DNA of 18,963 nt from GCA-002722245 sp038154685 (GTDB lineage Bacteria; Bacteroidota; Bacteroidia; Flavobacteriales_C; GCA-002722245). This document shows positions 6,060 to 15,136 of the stretch, one piece after another. The stretch lies in assembly GCA_038154685.1 (NCBI GenBank), contig JAYPYW010000062.1, positions 1 to 18,963 of the forward strand, in the 5' to 3' direction. How positions within the stretch are numbered: position 1 is the stretch's first letter; each line of letters begins with the position of its first letter. Both the position numbers and the translations under genes were made by a program. The notes below the pieces were generated by a model. It did no database searches. It was not told the DNA's origin and worked only from the letters and a program-made list of their open reading frames with translations.

Positions 6060-7028
6060 TTATAAAAGAGAGTTAATAATATTCTCTAACGAAACTCCAT
6101 CAGCCTCAGCTTTGTAATTCCTCATAACTCTGTGACGTAAAATTGGCATTGCAACAGCCTTCACATCTTCGATATCTGGAGAATACTTACCATTTAAAGC
6201 AGCGTGAGTTTTTGCTCCTAAAACTAAGTACTGAGAAGCTCTTGGTCCTGCCCCCCAACTTAAGTAATCCTTTGTATTTTGAGGAGCCAAATCTGAATCT
6301 TTTCTTGTTTTAACAGCCAATTTAACAGCGTATTCAAGTACATTATCTGCAACAGGCATTCTTCTAATTAAATCCTGAAATGCTAAAATCTCTTCGGCAT
6401 TTAAAACAGGATTAACCGTATAAGTTTGATTTGAAGTAGTTGCCTTAACAACTGCCACTTCCTCTTCTAAAGTTGGATAATCTACCCAAATATTAAACAT
6501 AAATCTATCCAACTGAGCTTCAGGCAATGGATAAGTCCCTTCCTGATCGATAGGGTTTTGAGTAGCCAATACAAAAAATGGCTTTGGTAATTCGAAACTT
6601 TTACCGGCGTTAGTCACCTTTTTCTCCTGCATCGCTTCTAACAAAGCAGCCTGAGTTTTAGGAGGAGTTCTGTTAATCTCATCAGCCAAAAGAACATTCG
6701 TAAAAACCGGTCCCTTAACAAATTTAAACTGACGATCTTCTCCTAGAATTTCGGCACCAACAATATCACTTGGCATTAAATCCGGCGTGAATTGAATTCG
6801 GTTAAAAGATAACCCAAGCGCTTGAGAAATAGTATTAACTAAAAGCGTTTTGGCTAATCCAGGTACCCCTACTAAAAGAGAGTGTCCGTTGGAAAAGATA
6901 GAAATCATGATTGATTGAACAACATCCTTTTGTCCAACAATCACTTTTGAAATTTCTCCTTCTAATTTTTTTGCAGCTTCTGCAAGAGCATCGATCCCTT
7001 GCACATCTGAATCAAATAACTTCGACAT
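6060..7028 (-). CDS. MoxR-family AAA+ ATPase
   Basis: The 322-residue cytoplasmic AAA+ ATPase has Walker A GVPGLAKT (54-61), Walker B VLLADE (112-117) with NRTPPKTQAALLEAMQE, sensor 1 ATQNP (155-159), the PLPEAQLDRF segment and a C-terminal lid domain ending in PILRHRV. MoxR proteins act as chaperone-like ATPases, often with von Willebrand factor A-domain proteins encoded next door. Here no DUF58 or VWA gene follows; the neighbours are surA upstream (6-base gap) and queE downstream (3-base gap). A link to envelope-protein maturation through the SurA cluster is plausible but is inference from position. The sequence is complete with all catalytic residues seen. Confidence 0.92.
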   Translation of the reverse strand: MSKLFDSDVQGIDALAEAAKKLEGEISKVIVGQKDVVQSIMISIFSNGHSLLVGVPGLAKTLLVNTISQALGLSFNRIQFTPDLMPSDIVGAEILGEDRQFKFVKGPVFTNVLLADEINRTPPKTQAALLEAMQEKKVTNAGKSFELPKPFFVLATQNPIDQEGTYPLPEAQLDRFMFNIWVDYPTLEEEVAVVKATTSNQTYTVNPVLNAEEILAFQDLIRRMPVADNVLEYAVKLAVKTRKDSDLAPQNTKDYLSWGAGPRASQYLVLGAKTHAALNGKYSPDIEDVKAVAMPILRHRVMRNYKAEADGVSLENIINSLL

Positions 7029-7034
7029 AGCTTA

Positions 7035-8390
7035 TTAATTTGTTTGATTCATGTACCAAACGGATAAATCCGGGCAATTCTTATAATCCTCTGGTAATTG
7101 AATATACGTTCCACCTAAGTTGGAATTAATCCAATTGGTAACTTCTTTTTCTTGTTTACTAACCAAAGCAGCTGATTTTATTCGATCATAATCAGATTTA
7201 ATATCAGCAACATGAAACTCCAACTTATCCATCAAATAAACAATTCGATAAGCAATAGAGTTATCCATCATGTTGAACATCTCTGGTTCCGTAATATCAC
7301 CTTCCTTAAGCGTTTGAAGTTGCAGATAAAGCTTTTGCTCCATTTCTTCAACTTCGAAATAATTACCTCCAGTTTGCGGGTTTCTAACCACCCCTCCATT
7401 TACTTTCGATTGTTCATCATCACTTAAATCAGATGCTAACTTATTAAAATCTACACCTGTTTTAATAACCTCTGCGATACTATCTGTTTTTGCTTTCGCT
7501 AGCTTCATGTCCGACGGATAAATCTCTGGTGTCATTAAAATGTGACGAGCATGGATTAAGTTTCCTTTCTTTTCGATTAACTGAATAAGGTGAAATCCAA
7601 ATGGCGACTCCACAATTTCTGAGATCTCTCCTGGTTCTAATCTAAACGCAACAGCACTAAACTCAGGTACTAATTGGTTCCTTGCTAAAAATCCTAAATC
7701 TCCTCCTCTGTCTCTCGATCCAGGGTCCTTAGAATAAATCCTAGCCATCAAATCGAAATCACTTCCGTTTACAATTCTTCTACGCACTCCTTCCAACTTT
7801 TCTCTTATTCTTTTCTTCTCATAAGAGTTTGGTTTAGCCTTTACAACTAGTTGAGCAAACTTATATGATTCTGGCACAACTGGCAGAGAATCCTTTGGTA
7901 TAGCATTAAAGTAATCTTTAACTTCAGTTGGACTAATTACTACAGAACCTGTTATCTTCCCTTTTACACGCTGACCTAATAAATTATCGGCCATTGTACC
8001 ACGGATCTCTTTTTTAAACTGTAGTACACTTTTGCCATATTGCTCTTGAAAAACTTGCTCATCGCCACCTAACCTCATTAACATGTAGCTCATTCTTCTA
8101 TCGATAGCGTCATCAATTTCTGCATCAGAAATTTCAACACTATCCACTTCGGCTTTATGCACCAAAAGCTTTTCAAACAATTTTTCTTTCAGGACATAAC
8201 ATTCGGTAGAATAATCCATTGGTGCCCCTTGCATTCTTAATTGAAAAACAGCTTCCTCAATATCACTCTTAAAAACTGCGTTTTTACCTACAACAGCAAA
8301 AACTTCATCAATTAAAATTGGTTCATCTTGTCCAACTGCAGAAAAACCACCTAACAAAACAATTGCAAGGCCAATAACTTTACTCTTCAT
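7035..8390 (-). CDS. SurA-like periplasmic peptidyl-prolyl isomerase / chaperone
   Basis: The protein is 451 residues from the ATG at 8390. I preferred that start because it gives a clean signal peptide (MKSKVIGLAIVLLGGFSAVGQ) and only an 11-base overlap with the upstream gene. In-frame ATGs at 8396 and 8411 are possible and would add two or seven residues. After the signal comes a SurA N-terminal-like helical domain (IDEVFAVVGKNAVFKSDIE). A well-preserved parvulin domain follows (about 175-275, with YSKDPGSRDRGGDLGFL and PFGFHLIQL), then a second, more divergent parvulin domain starting at ARHILMTP. SurA-type proteins escort and fold outer-membrane proteins. It is the third of three tandem SurA-like genes. 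Confidence 0.88.
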   Translation of the reverse strand: MKSKVIGLAIVLLGGFSAVGQDEPILIDEVFAVVGKNAVFKSDIEEAVFQLRMQGAPMDYSTECYVLKEKLFEKLLVHKAEVDSVEISDAEIDDAIDRRMSYMLMRLGGDEQVFQEQYGKSVLQFKKEIRGTMADNLLGQRVKGKITGSVVISPTEVKDYFNAIPKDSLPVVPESYKFAQLVVKAKPNSYEKKRIREKLEGVRRRIVNGSDFDLMARIYSKDPGSRDRGGDLGFLARNQLVPEFSAVAFRLEPGEISEIVESPFGFHLIQLIEKKGNLIHARHILMTPEIYPSDMKLAKAKTDSIAEVIKTGVDFNKLASDLSDDEQSKVNGGVVRNPQTGGNYFEVEEMEQKLYLQLQTLKEGDITEPEMFNMMDNSIAYRIVYLMDKLEFHVADIKSDYDRIKSAALVSKQEKEVTNWINSNLGGTYIQLPEDYKNCPDLSVWYMNQTN

Positions 8391-9273
8391 CAACATAAAT
8401 CTTGACTTCATTATTTTTTAAAGCCTTGTTGTACAAGGCATTTTCTTTCTTTTGAATTAATTCCTGCTTTCTTTGATTAAGCATAATGGCTTTTATTTGG
8501 TCACTCACCATTTCCAATGGAGCCACTCCTTTTTTCAATCTATTTTCAGTAAAATAAAGAATCCACACATCCTCACCATCTGGCGCCTCTGTGTATCTGT
8601 AATTTCTTAAGAAATGCTCGTCGTTATAAAGCTTAAAAGGAATCAAGTTCTTTAAATCATCTAGCTTTTGCCATAAGCTATCGTTTGCCTCACAAAAAAG
8701 ATTGTTCTTTTGAATTAATTCGAAAAACTTCTCTTTATTAACAGAGTCCTTATATTGAATCATGTATTTAACCTTATTCAACTTTTTATGCTTCTTCGGG
8801 ACTTTAACGTACCTAACTCTAACAATATTTTCTTTGAGTTCAAAGTTCTTCTTATTGGTTTCGAAGTAATTTTTAATCTCACCTTCCGAAACCTCTTGAC
8901 TCATTACCGAATCGAGTAATTTCTTTTCATAAGCATATTTTAAAAGAGAGTTTTTGTAAGACGATATTTCATCGCTAAAGTCCTTATCCTTTTCGCTTAA
9001 AGATTTCTCAGCTTCTTTAGCAACCACTTTGTCTTTCGCCCAAATTCGGATAAAGCTATTTACTTTATCCTCTTTTGATCTCCAATCATTCCCAAACACC
9101 TTAACAATCTCGTTTTCGGTTAAGAAATACTCCCCTACTTGAGCTATAATAAATCCTTCAGGTTTTTTGGATTTAGGCTCAGAGCAGGAATAAAAAAACA
9201 AGACTAATATAAGAGCAAAAGGCCACCATAAATTGGTAGCCTTGCTTAGAATATTTTGAGAATTAAATGTCAT
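8380..9273 (-). CDS. SurA-like lipoprotein with degenerate or absent isomerase domain
   Basis: The 297-residue protein has a lipoprotein-type leader: a hydrophobic run (16-28) followed by Y-S-C30. The lipobox is loose (F27-Y28-S29-C30) but acceptable for this phylum. The mature part starts with AQVGEYFLTENEIVKVFG, resembling the SurA N-terminal helix-strand element, and is highly charged. Residues 145-155 (IVRVRYVKVPK) sit where a parvulin domain would begin with a HIL motif. The later SxD, GGxLG and FGxH hallmarks are missing, so catalysis is unlikely. Its position between two PPIase genes suggests an accessory periplasmic chaperone. The start overlaps the upstream stop by one base (TAATG). 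Confidence 0.75.
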   Translation of the reverse strand: MTFNSQNILSKATNLWWPFALILVLFFYSCSEPKSKKPEGFIIAQVGEYFLTENEIVKVFGNDWRSKEDKVNSFIRIWAKDKVVAKEAEKSLSEKDKDFSDEISSYKNSLLKYAYEKKLLDSVMSQEVSEGEIKNYFETNKKNFELKENIVRVRYVKVPKKHKKLNKVKYMIQYKDSVNKEKFFELIQKNNLFCEANDSLWQKLDDLKNLIPFKLYNDEHFLRNYRYTEAPDGEDVWILYFTENRLKKGVAPLEMVSDQIKAIMLNQRKQELIQKKENALYNKALKNNEVKIYVDEE

Positions 9274-11240
9274 TATGGGATTAACTTATTAAACACCTCT
9301 TCGTTGTATTCAATTTTGTATTTATCACCTAATTCTTTAATCCATGCTTTCATTAAATAATCTTGATATTTCGCTGTTACAACCCCTCTTACCTCAGACA
9401 AGTCTTTTGGCTGAACAGGAATTACATTATTCACTTTTAGAACGATAAAGCTTCCATCCTTCTCGAAAACTTTTGAAATCCCCTTCTTAAAAGTCACCCC
9501 TTCTAAATCAGCTCTATCCTTAGCTTGGTATATACCAGCTTCAACTCTTACATTTAGTTTAGAAGCATGATTTATCGTATCCAAAATGAAAACGTCATCC
9601 TTTTTCTTTTTAAGGAATCTTCTAACTTTTTTTGCAGTAACAAAATCGATACACTTATAAACTGTACCATCCATTCTTTCGTCCCATTTCCAATCATCCT
9701 TATTAGCAGCATGGAAAGCTCTTAATCCTGCAGTATCCGAAACAGATTTGTTCCAAACCTTCTCGCTTGTTAAATCAAAAAGAATGATTCCCTCCTTGTA
9801 CTCCTTTAACAACCTTACGTAGTCAGGGTATTTTTGAGCAAGCATACTTCTTTCTTTATCCTTCAGAAGATTCTTAATCCACATCTCATAGGTAGTGTTT
9901 ACAAGCTTTTTGTAATCACCACCTCTTTTAGGAGTAAGCGTTTTTGATAAGTGCTCAGCAAAGTCTAATTGAGTGTATGATTTACCATCAAAATCAAACA
10001 TGTTAGTTTTTAACTTTGATGCAGAAGGCGCTTGCCATTTAGCTGTAATGATAGTTGAATCACAGTATTTGTAAAAACCATCAATTCCTTCTCTGTTTTC
10101 TTTAAAACCGTAATCTTTTTTGATTCGGTTTAAAACACTTGTTTCACTCAATTCGGCTCTATCAGATCTAGAAACCTTTTGTTTAATATCGCTCCTAACC
10201 TCGTCGAAACCTGCTGGCTCTTTTCTATCTAATCTTTTAATGATATGCCAACCGTAAGCCGACTTAATTGGTTCAGAGTAATCCTCATTGTTCTCTAATG
10301 CGAACGCAGCGTTTTCAAATTCTGGAACGAATTTACTTGGTCCAAACCAAGGAAGCTCTCCACCTTTTGAAGCAGTATTCATATCCTCAGAAAACTTTCT
10401 AGCCAAAGTTCTAAAATGCTCCCCAGCTTGAAGCTTTGCATAAATTTCTCTGATGTTTTCTTCAGCAGCTTTCTTTTTGGCAGCGCTCATATCAGATTTA
10501 ACGATAGTCATAATATGAGCTACCTTAATTTCACCAACAGCCTTTCTTTTGTTAGATACTTTAACGATATGGTAACCAAATCTTGTTCTAAATGGCTGAC
10601 TTATCTCACCAACTGGCGTATTAAATGCCGCATTTTCAAACGGATAAACCATTCTGAAAGCTGAAAAATATCCTAAATACCCTGCATTTTGTTTAGCACT
10701 AGGATCAGTAGAAAACTCTTTCGCTAACTTCCCAAAATCCTCTCCGTTTAAAGCTCTCTTTCTTATCTTTTGAATTTTCTTGTAGGCAGAAATTGTATCA
10801 CTAGGAGTTGAATTACTTGGTATACCAATTAAAATGTGACTTGCCTCAACATCAGTCTGAGTTCTTTCAAAAGCTTCCTCAACTAATTTCTCTGTAACAG
10901 ATTTGTCCTTTAGGTATGATTCCGCTAACTGGTTTTTGTACCCTTCAAACTCTTTTTTGAATTTATCAGTAGTATCGTATCCTAAGTTTTTAGCTTCTTG
11001 AACTCTTAACAAGAATTTGTTGTAAAGCTTACGGTAGTTATTCAAAGAATCCTTTGTAACCACTTCGTCTGCTTTTGCATTCTTATTAAAAACATACCAA
11101 AATTCACCCGCAGTAACAGTATCACCATCAATGGTAACCAGCCACTTATCAGCTAATTTTGGATCTAACTCTTTAGTTTGGGCATTTGAAATAAACCCGC
11201 AAAACACTGCGGATAATAAAAGCATCTTTCTTAATCTCAT
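9273..11240 (-). CDS. Peptidyl-prolyl isomerase with two parvulin domains (PpiC/PpiD/SurA-like)
   Basis: The 655-residue exported protein has a signal peptide at 1-20 (cleavage after SNA). A SurA/PpiD-like N-terminal region follows (about 30-125). The first parvulin domain (132-229) has ASHILIG, FSTDPSAKQNAGYLGYF and TRFGYHIVKV. The second (about 238-337) has VAHIMTI, FSEDMNTASKGGELPWFG and YGWHIIKRL. The C-terminal 300 residues have no motif I recognise. Such proteins assist periplasmic folding of outer-membrane and secreted proteins. The gene follows guaB after 27 bases and is translationally coupled to the next gene. It is complete and longer than E. coli SurA because of the extra C-terminal part. 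Confidence 0.88.
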   Translation of the reverse strand: MRLRKMLLLSAVFCGFISNAQTKELDPKLADKWLVTIDGDTVTAGEFWYVFNKNAKADEVVTKDSLNNYRKLYNKFLLRVQEAKNLGYDTTDKFKKEFEGYKNQLAESYLKDKSVTEKLVEEAFERTQTDVEASHILIGIPSNSTPSDTISAYKKIQKIRKRALNGEDFGKLAKEFSTDPSAKQNAGYLGYFSAFRMVYPFENAAFNTPVGEISQPFRTRFGYHIVKVSNKRKAVGEIKVAHIMTIVKSDMSAAKKKAAEENIREIYAKLQAGEHFRTLARKFSEDMNTASKGGELPWFGPSKFVPEFENAAFALENNEDYSEPIKSAYGWHIIKRLDRKEPAGFDEVRSDIKQKVSRSDRAELSETSVLNRIKKDYGFKENREGIDGFYKYCDSTIITAKWQAPSASKLKTNMFDFDGKSYTQLDFAEHLSKTLTPKRGGDYKKLVNTTYEMWIKNLLKDKERSMLAQKYPDYVRLLKEYKEGIILFDLTSEKVWNKSVSDTAGLRAFHAANKDDWKWDERMDGTVYKCIDFVTAKKVRRFLKKKKDDVFILDTINHASKLNVRVEAGIYQAKDRADLEGVTFKKGISKVFEKDGSFIVLKVNNVIPVQPKDLSEVRGVVTAKYQDYLMKAWIKELGDKYKIEYNEEVFNKLIP

Positions 11241-11267
11241 ATAAAAAAGGTTTTAGGTAGTATTAAA

Positions 11268-12746
11268 TTAACGGCTATAGTTTGGAGCTTCTCTTGTGAT
11301 AGTAACATCATGTGGATGACTTTCACGAACACCTGCCGCAGTAATTCTTATAAATTTAGCAGTTTTTAATGTCTCAACATTCGGAGAACCAGTGTATCCC
11401 ATACCTGATCTTAAACCTCCAATAATTTGATACATTACCTCAGATAATGTCCCTTTGTAAGGCACTCTACCAACAATCCCTTCCGGAACTAATTTTTTTG
11501 AATCAGCTGTTTTACCTTGGAAGTATCTATCTTTTGATCCAGCCTGCATAGCCTCAATCGATCCCATACCACGGTATGTTTTAAACTTTCTTCCTTCGTA
11601 AATAATTGTATCTCCTGGTGATTCTTCAACTCCAGCAAACAAAGACCCTGCCATTACAACATCTGCACCAGCTGCCAAAGCCTTAACAAAGTCACCCGAG
11701 TATTTAACTCCTCCATCAGCAATTAATCCAACTCCTGTTCCTTTCAAAGCAGTAGCGACATCCATTATTGCAGTTAATTGAGGAACTCCAACTCCAGCAA
11801 TAACTCTTGTTGTACAAATAGAACCTGGTCCAATTCCAACCTTAACACAATCTGCTCCAGCCTCCACTAAAGCAGTTGCAGCCTCTGGAGTTACGATATT
11901 ACCAGCGATAACATCGATGTTAGGGAATTTAGATTTGATTTCTTTTAATTTATTGATGATTCCTAATGAATGTCCGTGAGCTGAATCTAAAACAACAGCA
12001 TCAACACCAGCATTAACAAGGGCAGTAACTCTATCTAAACAGTCATCGGTAACACCCACAGCTGCTGCACATCTTAAACGACCTAACTTATCCTTACAAG
12101 CATTTGGTCTTAATTTAATTTTGATGATATCCTTGTAAGTAATTAAACCAACAAGTCCTCCATCTTTATCAACTACAGGTAGTTTTTCAATTTTATGAGC
12201 CTGAAGAATTTCTTCAGCGGTTTCAAAGCTAGTCGATTCATCTGCGGTTACTAAACCTTCACCAGTCATTAAATCAGTAACCTTTTTGTCCATTTCTTTT
12301 TCAAAACGAAGATCACGATTCGTAACAATACCCACTAATTTTTTAGCATCATCAACAACTGGAATACCTCCAATTTTGTACTCAGCCATTAAATCCAGTG
12401 CATCGGCAACTGTAGAATCAGCCTTAACTGTAACAGGATCCAAAATCATCCCGTTTTCAGCTCTCTTCACTTTTCTTACTTCATCAGCTTGCTGCTGAAT
12501 AGTCATATTTTTATGAATAACTCCAATCCCCCCTTCTTGCGCCATAGCAATAGCCATAGCAGAACCAGTCACTGTATCCATAGCAGCTGAAATCACAGGA
12601 GTTTTTAAAGCAATGTTTTTTGTCAATTGAGTTGTTAAATCAATATGCTCTGCGGTAGGCAATATTTCCGCATAAGATGGTACTAATAACACATCGTCAT
12701 AGGTTAATCCTTCTTGAATTTCCATTATTTTATTGATTTGAGACAT
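11268..12746 (-). CDS. guaB: Inosine-5'-monophosphate dehydrogenase
   Basis: The 492-residue enzyme oxidises IMP to XMP with NAD+, the committed step of guanine nucleotide synthesis. It is a TIM barrel interrupted by two CBS domains (about 100-210). The catalytic loop GPGSICTTR contains Cys311, the mobile flap has R407-Y408, and the phosphate-binding glycine segment is IADGGVKYSGD. N-terminal EGLTYDDVLLVP and C-terminal ESHPHDV are also typical. Length matches bacterial enzymes. The ATG at 12746 is used; a second in-frame ATG at 12725 would begin directly at the conserved region. It is probably the first gene of the minus-strand operon. The nearest -7-like sequence is TAATTTCG on the minus strand at 12775-12768, without a clear -33 element. 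Confidence 0.96.
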   Translation of the reverse strand: MSQINKIMEIQEGLTYDDVLLVPSYAEILPTAEHIDLTTQLTKNIALKTPVISAAMDTVTGSAMAIAMAQEGGIGVIHKNMTIQQQADEVRKVKRAENGMILDPVTVKADSTVADALDLMAEYKIGGIPVVDDAKKLVGIVTNRDLRFEKEMDKKVTDLMTGEGLVTADESTSFETAEEILQAHKIEKLPVVDKDGGLVGLITYKDIIKIKLRPNACKDKLGRLRCAAAVGVTDDCLDRVTALVNAGVDAVVLDSAHGHSLGIINKLKEIKSKFPNIDVIAGNIVTPEAATALVEAGADCVKVGIGPGSICTTRVIAGVGVPQLTAIMDVATALKGTGVGLIADGGVKYSGDFVKALAAGADVVMAGSLFAGVEESPGDTIIYEGRKFKTYRGMGSIEAMQAGSKDRYFQGKTADSKKLVPEGIVGRVPYKGTLSEVMYQIIGGLRSGMGYTGSPNVETLKTAKFIRITAAGVRESHPHDVTITREAPNYSR

Positions 12747-13055
12747 TTACTTACAATTAAATTTGCGCGAAATTACGAAAAACCACTCAGAATCCCTTGG
12801 TTTAACTAGGAAATTATTGCAGTTGTTTTTCTCATTTCTTCCAAATTGTCAGACAACTGATAAATCCAACAAATTAATGAAATCACATTTAAATACCACA
12901 AGCTTAAACGCGAAACACGACCATACATAAAAAACTAAAAAACAACGACTTACATTAGTTAAACAGATTTGAAGGAGTAATAATTAGCAAAATTACCAAT
13001 TGTATTTTATGACATTTCAAATAATTTTACAGTGAACCCTTAACACTATAACAAT
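12747..13055. other. Divergent intergenic region between guaB and the helical-protein gene
   Basis: The 309 bases contain no convincing ORF, RNA gene or riboswitch. They hold the start signals of the two divergent transcripts, including the promoter candidate at 13000-13029. A weak 7-bp inverted repeat, CAGTTGT (12820-12826) with ACAACTG (12853-12859), has a 26-base loop and is not persuasive. Confidence 0.6.
13000..13029 (+). promoter_or_regulatory. Candidate Bacteroidota-type promoter for the gene at 13056
   Basis: TTG at 13000-13002 and TAATTTTA at 13022-13029 match the -33 TTG and -7 TAnnTTTG elements (last base differs), separated by 19 bases, the usual spacing in this phylum. The expected start would be near 13035, giving a leader of about 20 bases. 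Confidence 0.45.
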
Positions 13056-14576
13056 ATGCCTAAAATTAAAGTACAAGATTATCTTCATGAGCTCATCAAA
13101 AATTTGAGTCAAACTGAAAAGAGGTATTTTAAACTCCTGGCAAAACAACAAACACCAGGAAAGAAAAATGACTACATCAAATTATTTGAAGAAATCGACA
13201 AACAAGATGTTTTCGATGAGGAGAAAATCAAAATGATTTTCAAAGGAACTTCGATCGAAAAAAGGTATGCTTCTTTAAAAAAATACCTTTACGAATTAGT
13301 AGTTAAAAGTTTAACTTTTTACAACTCCGACACCCTTTCCAGTATTAAACTAAGACGTATGTTGGATGCTGCTGAAATCCTTTATAAAAAGGGACTTTAC
13401 CATCAAGCTCATCGTAAATTAGTTAAAGCTGAAAGCCTAGCTTTTGAAGTTGGAATGCATTTCGCAATGCACGAGATTAGGAGTCTGAAAATGAAATGCT
13501 TAAACCATTTACCTCAAAACTTCAATAAAGATTCAGTAGAGGATTTTAAAGCTAAACAGGAAAAAACAACTGGGGAAATCAAATTAACTAACCTTCTTTT
13601 CAATAAAAATCAAGAAGTTCTAATTAATACAGCTTTATTAAATGAGAAAGCGAGTGGTTTCTCGGCAACTGAATTAATATCAACTCTTGGATCCGATTTC
13701 TTTGATTTAGAAAATAAAATCGAGAACAGTTATAACAAGTATTTATACCTATCCACAGTTTGTAACTATTACAAAGGAATTCACAACGAAGAAGAAGCTC
13801 AGAATTACAACAACAAAATTTTAGACTTGTTTGAAACTGAGGAATTGAACAGAAAGCATTTGCCTTCTGAATATGTTCAGACGCTTTTTGATTGTATTAA
13901 GGCCTTGGACGTTAAAGAAGAAAAAGAGGAAGCTACGATGTTGATTACACTTTGCAAAGAGTTCTTTACTGATTCTACGATATCTTATTACAATAAGAAC
14001 AATGATATAGCTCGTTTAATGACAATCGAGCAAAGTTTTGCGCTTGAATATGGTGATCAGGAGGAAATTGAAATCATCGGTGAAATGGTGGAAGAATTCC
14101 AACAGAATAAAAGAAACAGAGTTAATACTTCAACCAACCAGTTGCTTAACTACAATCAAGCTTGGATAGCCCTAAAAAAGAGAGATGCTAAGCAGGCATT
14201 GGATTTAAATAACGAGGTATTAAATTCTAAAAACTCGTTATTAGACACTCCGTTGTTCTCCCCTACCGTGATTCAAAATATTTTGATCCACTTTGAATTG
14301 AAGAACTTTAGTTACTTGGAGTTTGCCATTAAATCCTTTCATAAGGAATTAAAAAAGAACGTCAGGTTCACCAATGTTGAAGAGGTAGTATTTGAATTCT
14401 TCTTTAACAACTTAAGTGAAATTGCTGGTTCGCCATTGAATATCAGTAAACTATTTACTCAATTATCGTTAAACTTCGAAGCTTGTTTGGAAAATGAACA
14501 GGACTATTTCACAACGGTTTTACTCAATTGGGTATCCGAAAAAGCTGGAAAAGTACAGGTAATAAAATCTAATTAA
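13056..14576 (+). CDS. Helical repeat (TPR-like) protein of unknown function
   Basis: The 506-residue protein is cytoplasmic and almost wholly alpha-helical, with no signal peptide or membrane segment. The N-terminus (about 1-75) contains LSQTEKRYFKLLAKQQ and YIKLFEEIDKQ, a pattern resembling a small helical interaction domain. The rest has repeated helix pairs such as AAEILYKKGLYHQAHRKLVKAESLA (about 107-132) that look like degenerate tetratricopeptide repeats. I recall similar uncharacterised proteins in Bacteroidota genomes but know no function. It stands alone on the + strand with its own likely promoter. Its stop overlaps the stop of the convergent PAP2 gene. A role as a protein-interaction scaffold is only inferred from the fold. 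Confidence 0.75.
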   Translation: MPKIKVQDYLHELIKNLSQTEKRYFKLLAKQQTPGKKNDYIKLFEEIDKQDVFDEEKIKMIFKGTSIEKRYASLKKYLYELVVKSLTFYNSDTLSSIKLRRMLDAAEILYKKGLYHQAHRKLVKAESLAFEVGMHFAMHEIRSLKMKCLNHLPQNFNKDSVEDFKAKQEKTTGEIKLTNLLFNKNQEVLINTALLNEKASGFSATELISTLGSDFFDLENKIENSYNKYLYLSTVCNYYKGIHNEEEAQNYNNKILDLFETEELNRKHLPSEYVQTLFDCIKALDVKEEKEEATMLITLCKEFFTDSTISYYNKNNDIARLMTIEQSFALEYGDQEEIEIIGEMVEEFQQNKRNRVNTSTNQLLNYNQAWIALKKRDAKQALDLNNEVLNSKNSLLDTPLFSPTVIQNILIHFELKNFSYLEFAIKSFHKELKKNVRFTNVEEVVFEFFFNNLSEIAGSPLNISKLFTQLSLNFEACLENEQDYFTTVLLNWVSEKAGKVQVIKSN

Positions 14577-15133
14577 AAATGAANNNNNNNNNNAAACAAC
14601 TTATAGAAAAGCCATCCGTAAAGCATTCCAAACAGTGCTCCCACAAAGATGTCTGATGGATAGTGAACTCCCAGGTAAATTCTGCTGTACGCAACAATTC
14701 CCGCCCATAGCAAAAGGTAACTTCTAGCCTTTCCGTAAAAAGGCAAAAGTAAACAGCCAACAAACATTGCTATTGCAAAAGAATTTGAAGAATGAGCACT
14801 AAAAAAACCATATTTACCACCACAGTGATTTTCAACGATGTGAGGTATGGGTAAATGAGTAGATTCGGTTCTGCATGGTCTGTATCGTTCAACTCCATAT
14901 TTAAAAAACTGAGAGGTTTGATCGGCAGCTCCAATTAATCCAGCCATCAAAACAACAATAAGAATTGCTTTTTTCTTGTAGCGATAAACCACTAAACCTA
15001 ACAAAAAGGCATAAAAAGGAATCCAAAAAAACTTGTTGCTAATCCAATACTGAATGGGATCCATCCAGCTGGCATTTAAACCATTTAGAAAAGTGAATAA
15101 TTCATGATCGATATTTAAGAGCCAATCGTACAA
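14573..15133 (-). CDS. PAP2-family membrane phosphatase (C-terminus crosses an N run)
   Basis: The protein is about 186 residues with roughly five membrane segments. It has the three phosphatase motifs: K78-x6-R85-P86, S112-A-H114, and S150-R151-x5-H157-x3-D161. Such enzymes dephosphorylate lipid phosphates; in bacteria of this type the likely substrate is undecaprenyl pyrophosphate or a phospholipid phosphate. The start is a TTG at 15131-15133, two codons after the obg stop and in the same frame. The next ATG (residue 24) would remove conserved N-terminal sequence (LLNIDHELFTFLNGLNASW), so the TTG start is preferred. The last residues are uncertain because 14584-14593 are N; the stop at 14573 is right only if the gap size is exact. 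Confidence 0.82.
   Translation of the reverse strand: MYDWLLNIDHELFTFLNGLNASWMDPIQYWISNKFFWIPFYAFLLGLVVYRYKKKAILIVVLMAGLIGAADQTSQFFKYGVERYRPCRTESTHLPIPHIVENHCGGKYGFFSAHSSNSFAIAMFVGCLLLPFYGKARSYLLLWAGIVAYSRIYLGVHYPSDIFVGALFGMLYGWLFYKLFXXXXHF
14584..14593. other. Assembly gap (10 N)
   Basis: Ten undetermined bases lie inside the extreme 3' end of the PAP2 gene, 8 bases beyond the stop of the convergent gene. The real length may not be 10, which affects the PAP2 C-terminus. A convergent terminator hairpin or a repeat could be hidden here. Confidence 0.95.
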
Positions 15134-15136
15134 TAC

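Noticed and set aside
12286..12498. Plus-strand frame inside guaB
   Set aside because: It lies opposite the CBS region of a clear guaB gene and has no independent support.
12820..12859. Inverted repeat CAGTTGT/ACAACTG upstream of guaB as an operator or riboswitch
   Set aside because: The 7-bp stem has a 26-base loop, and no purine-riboswitch core can be recognised.
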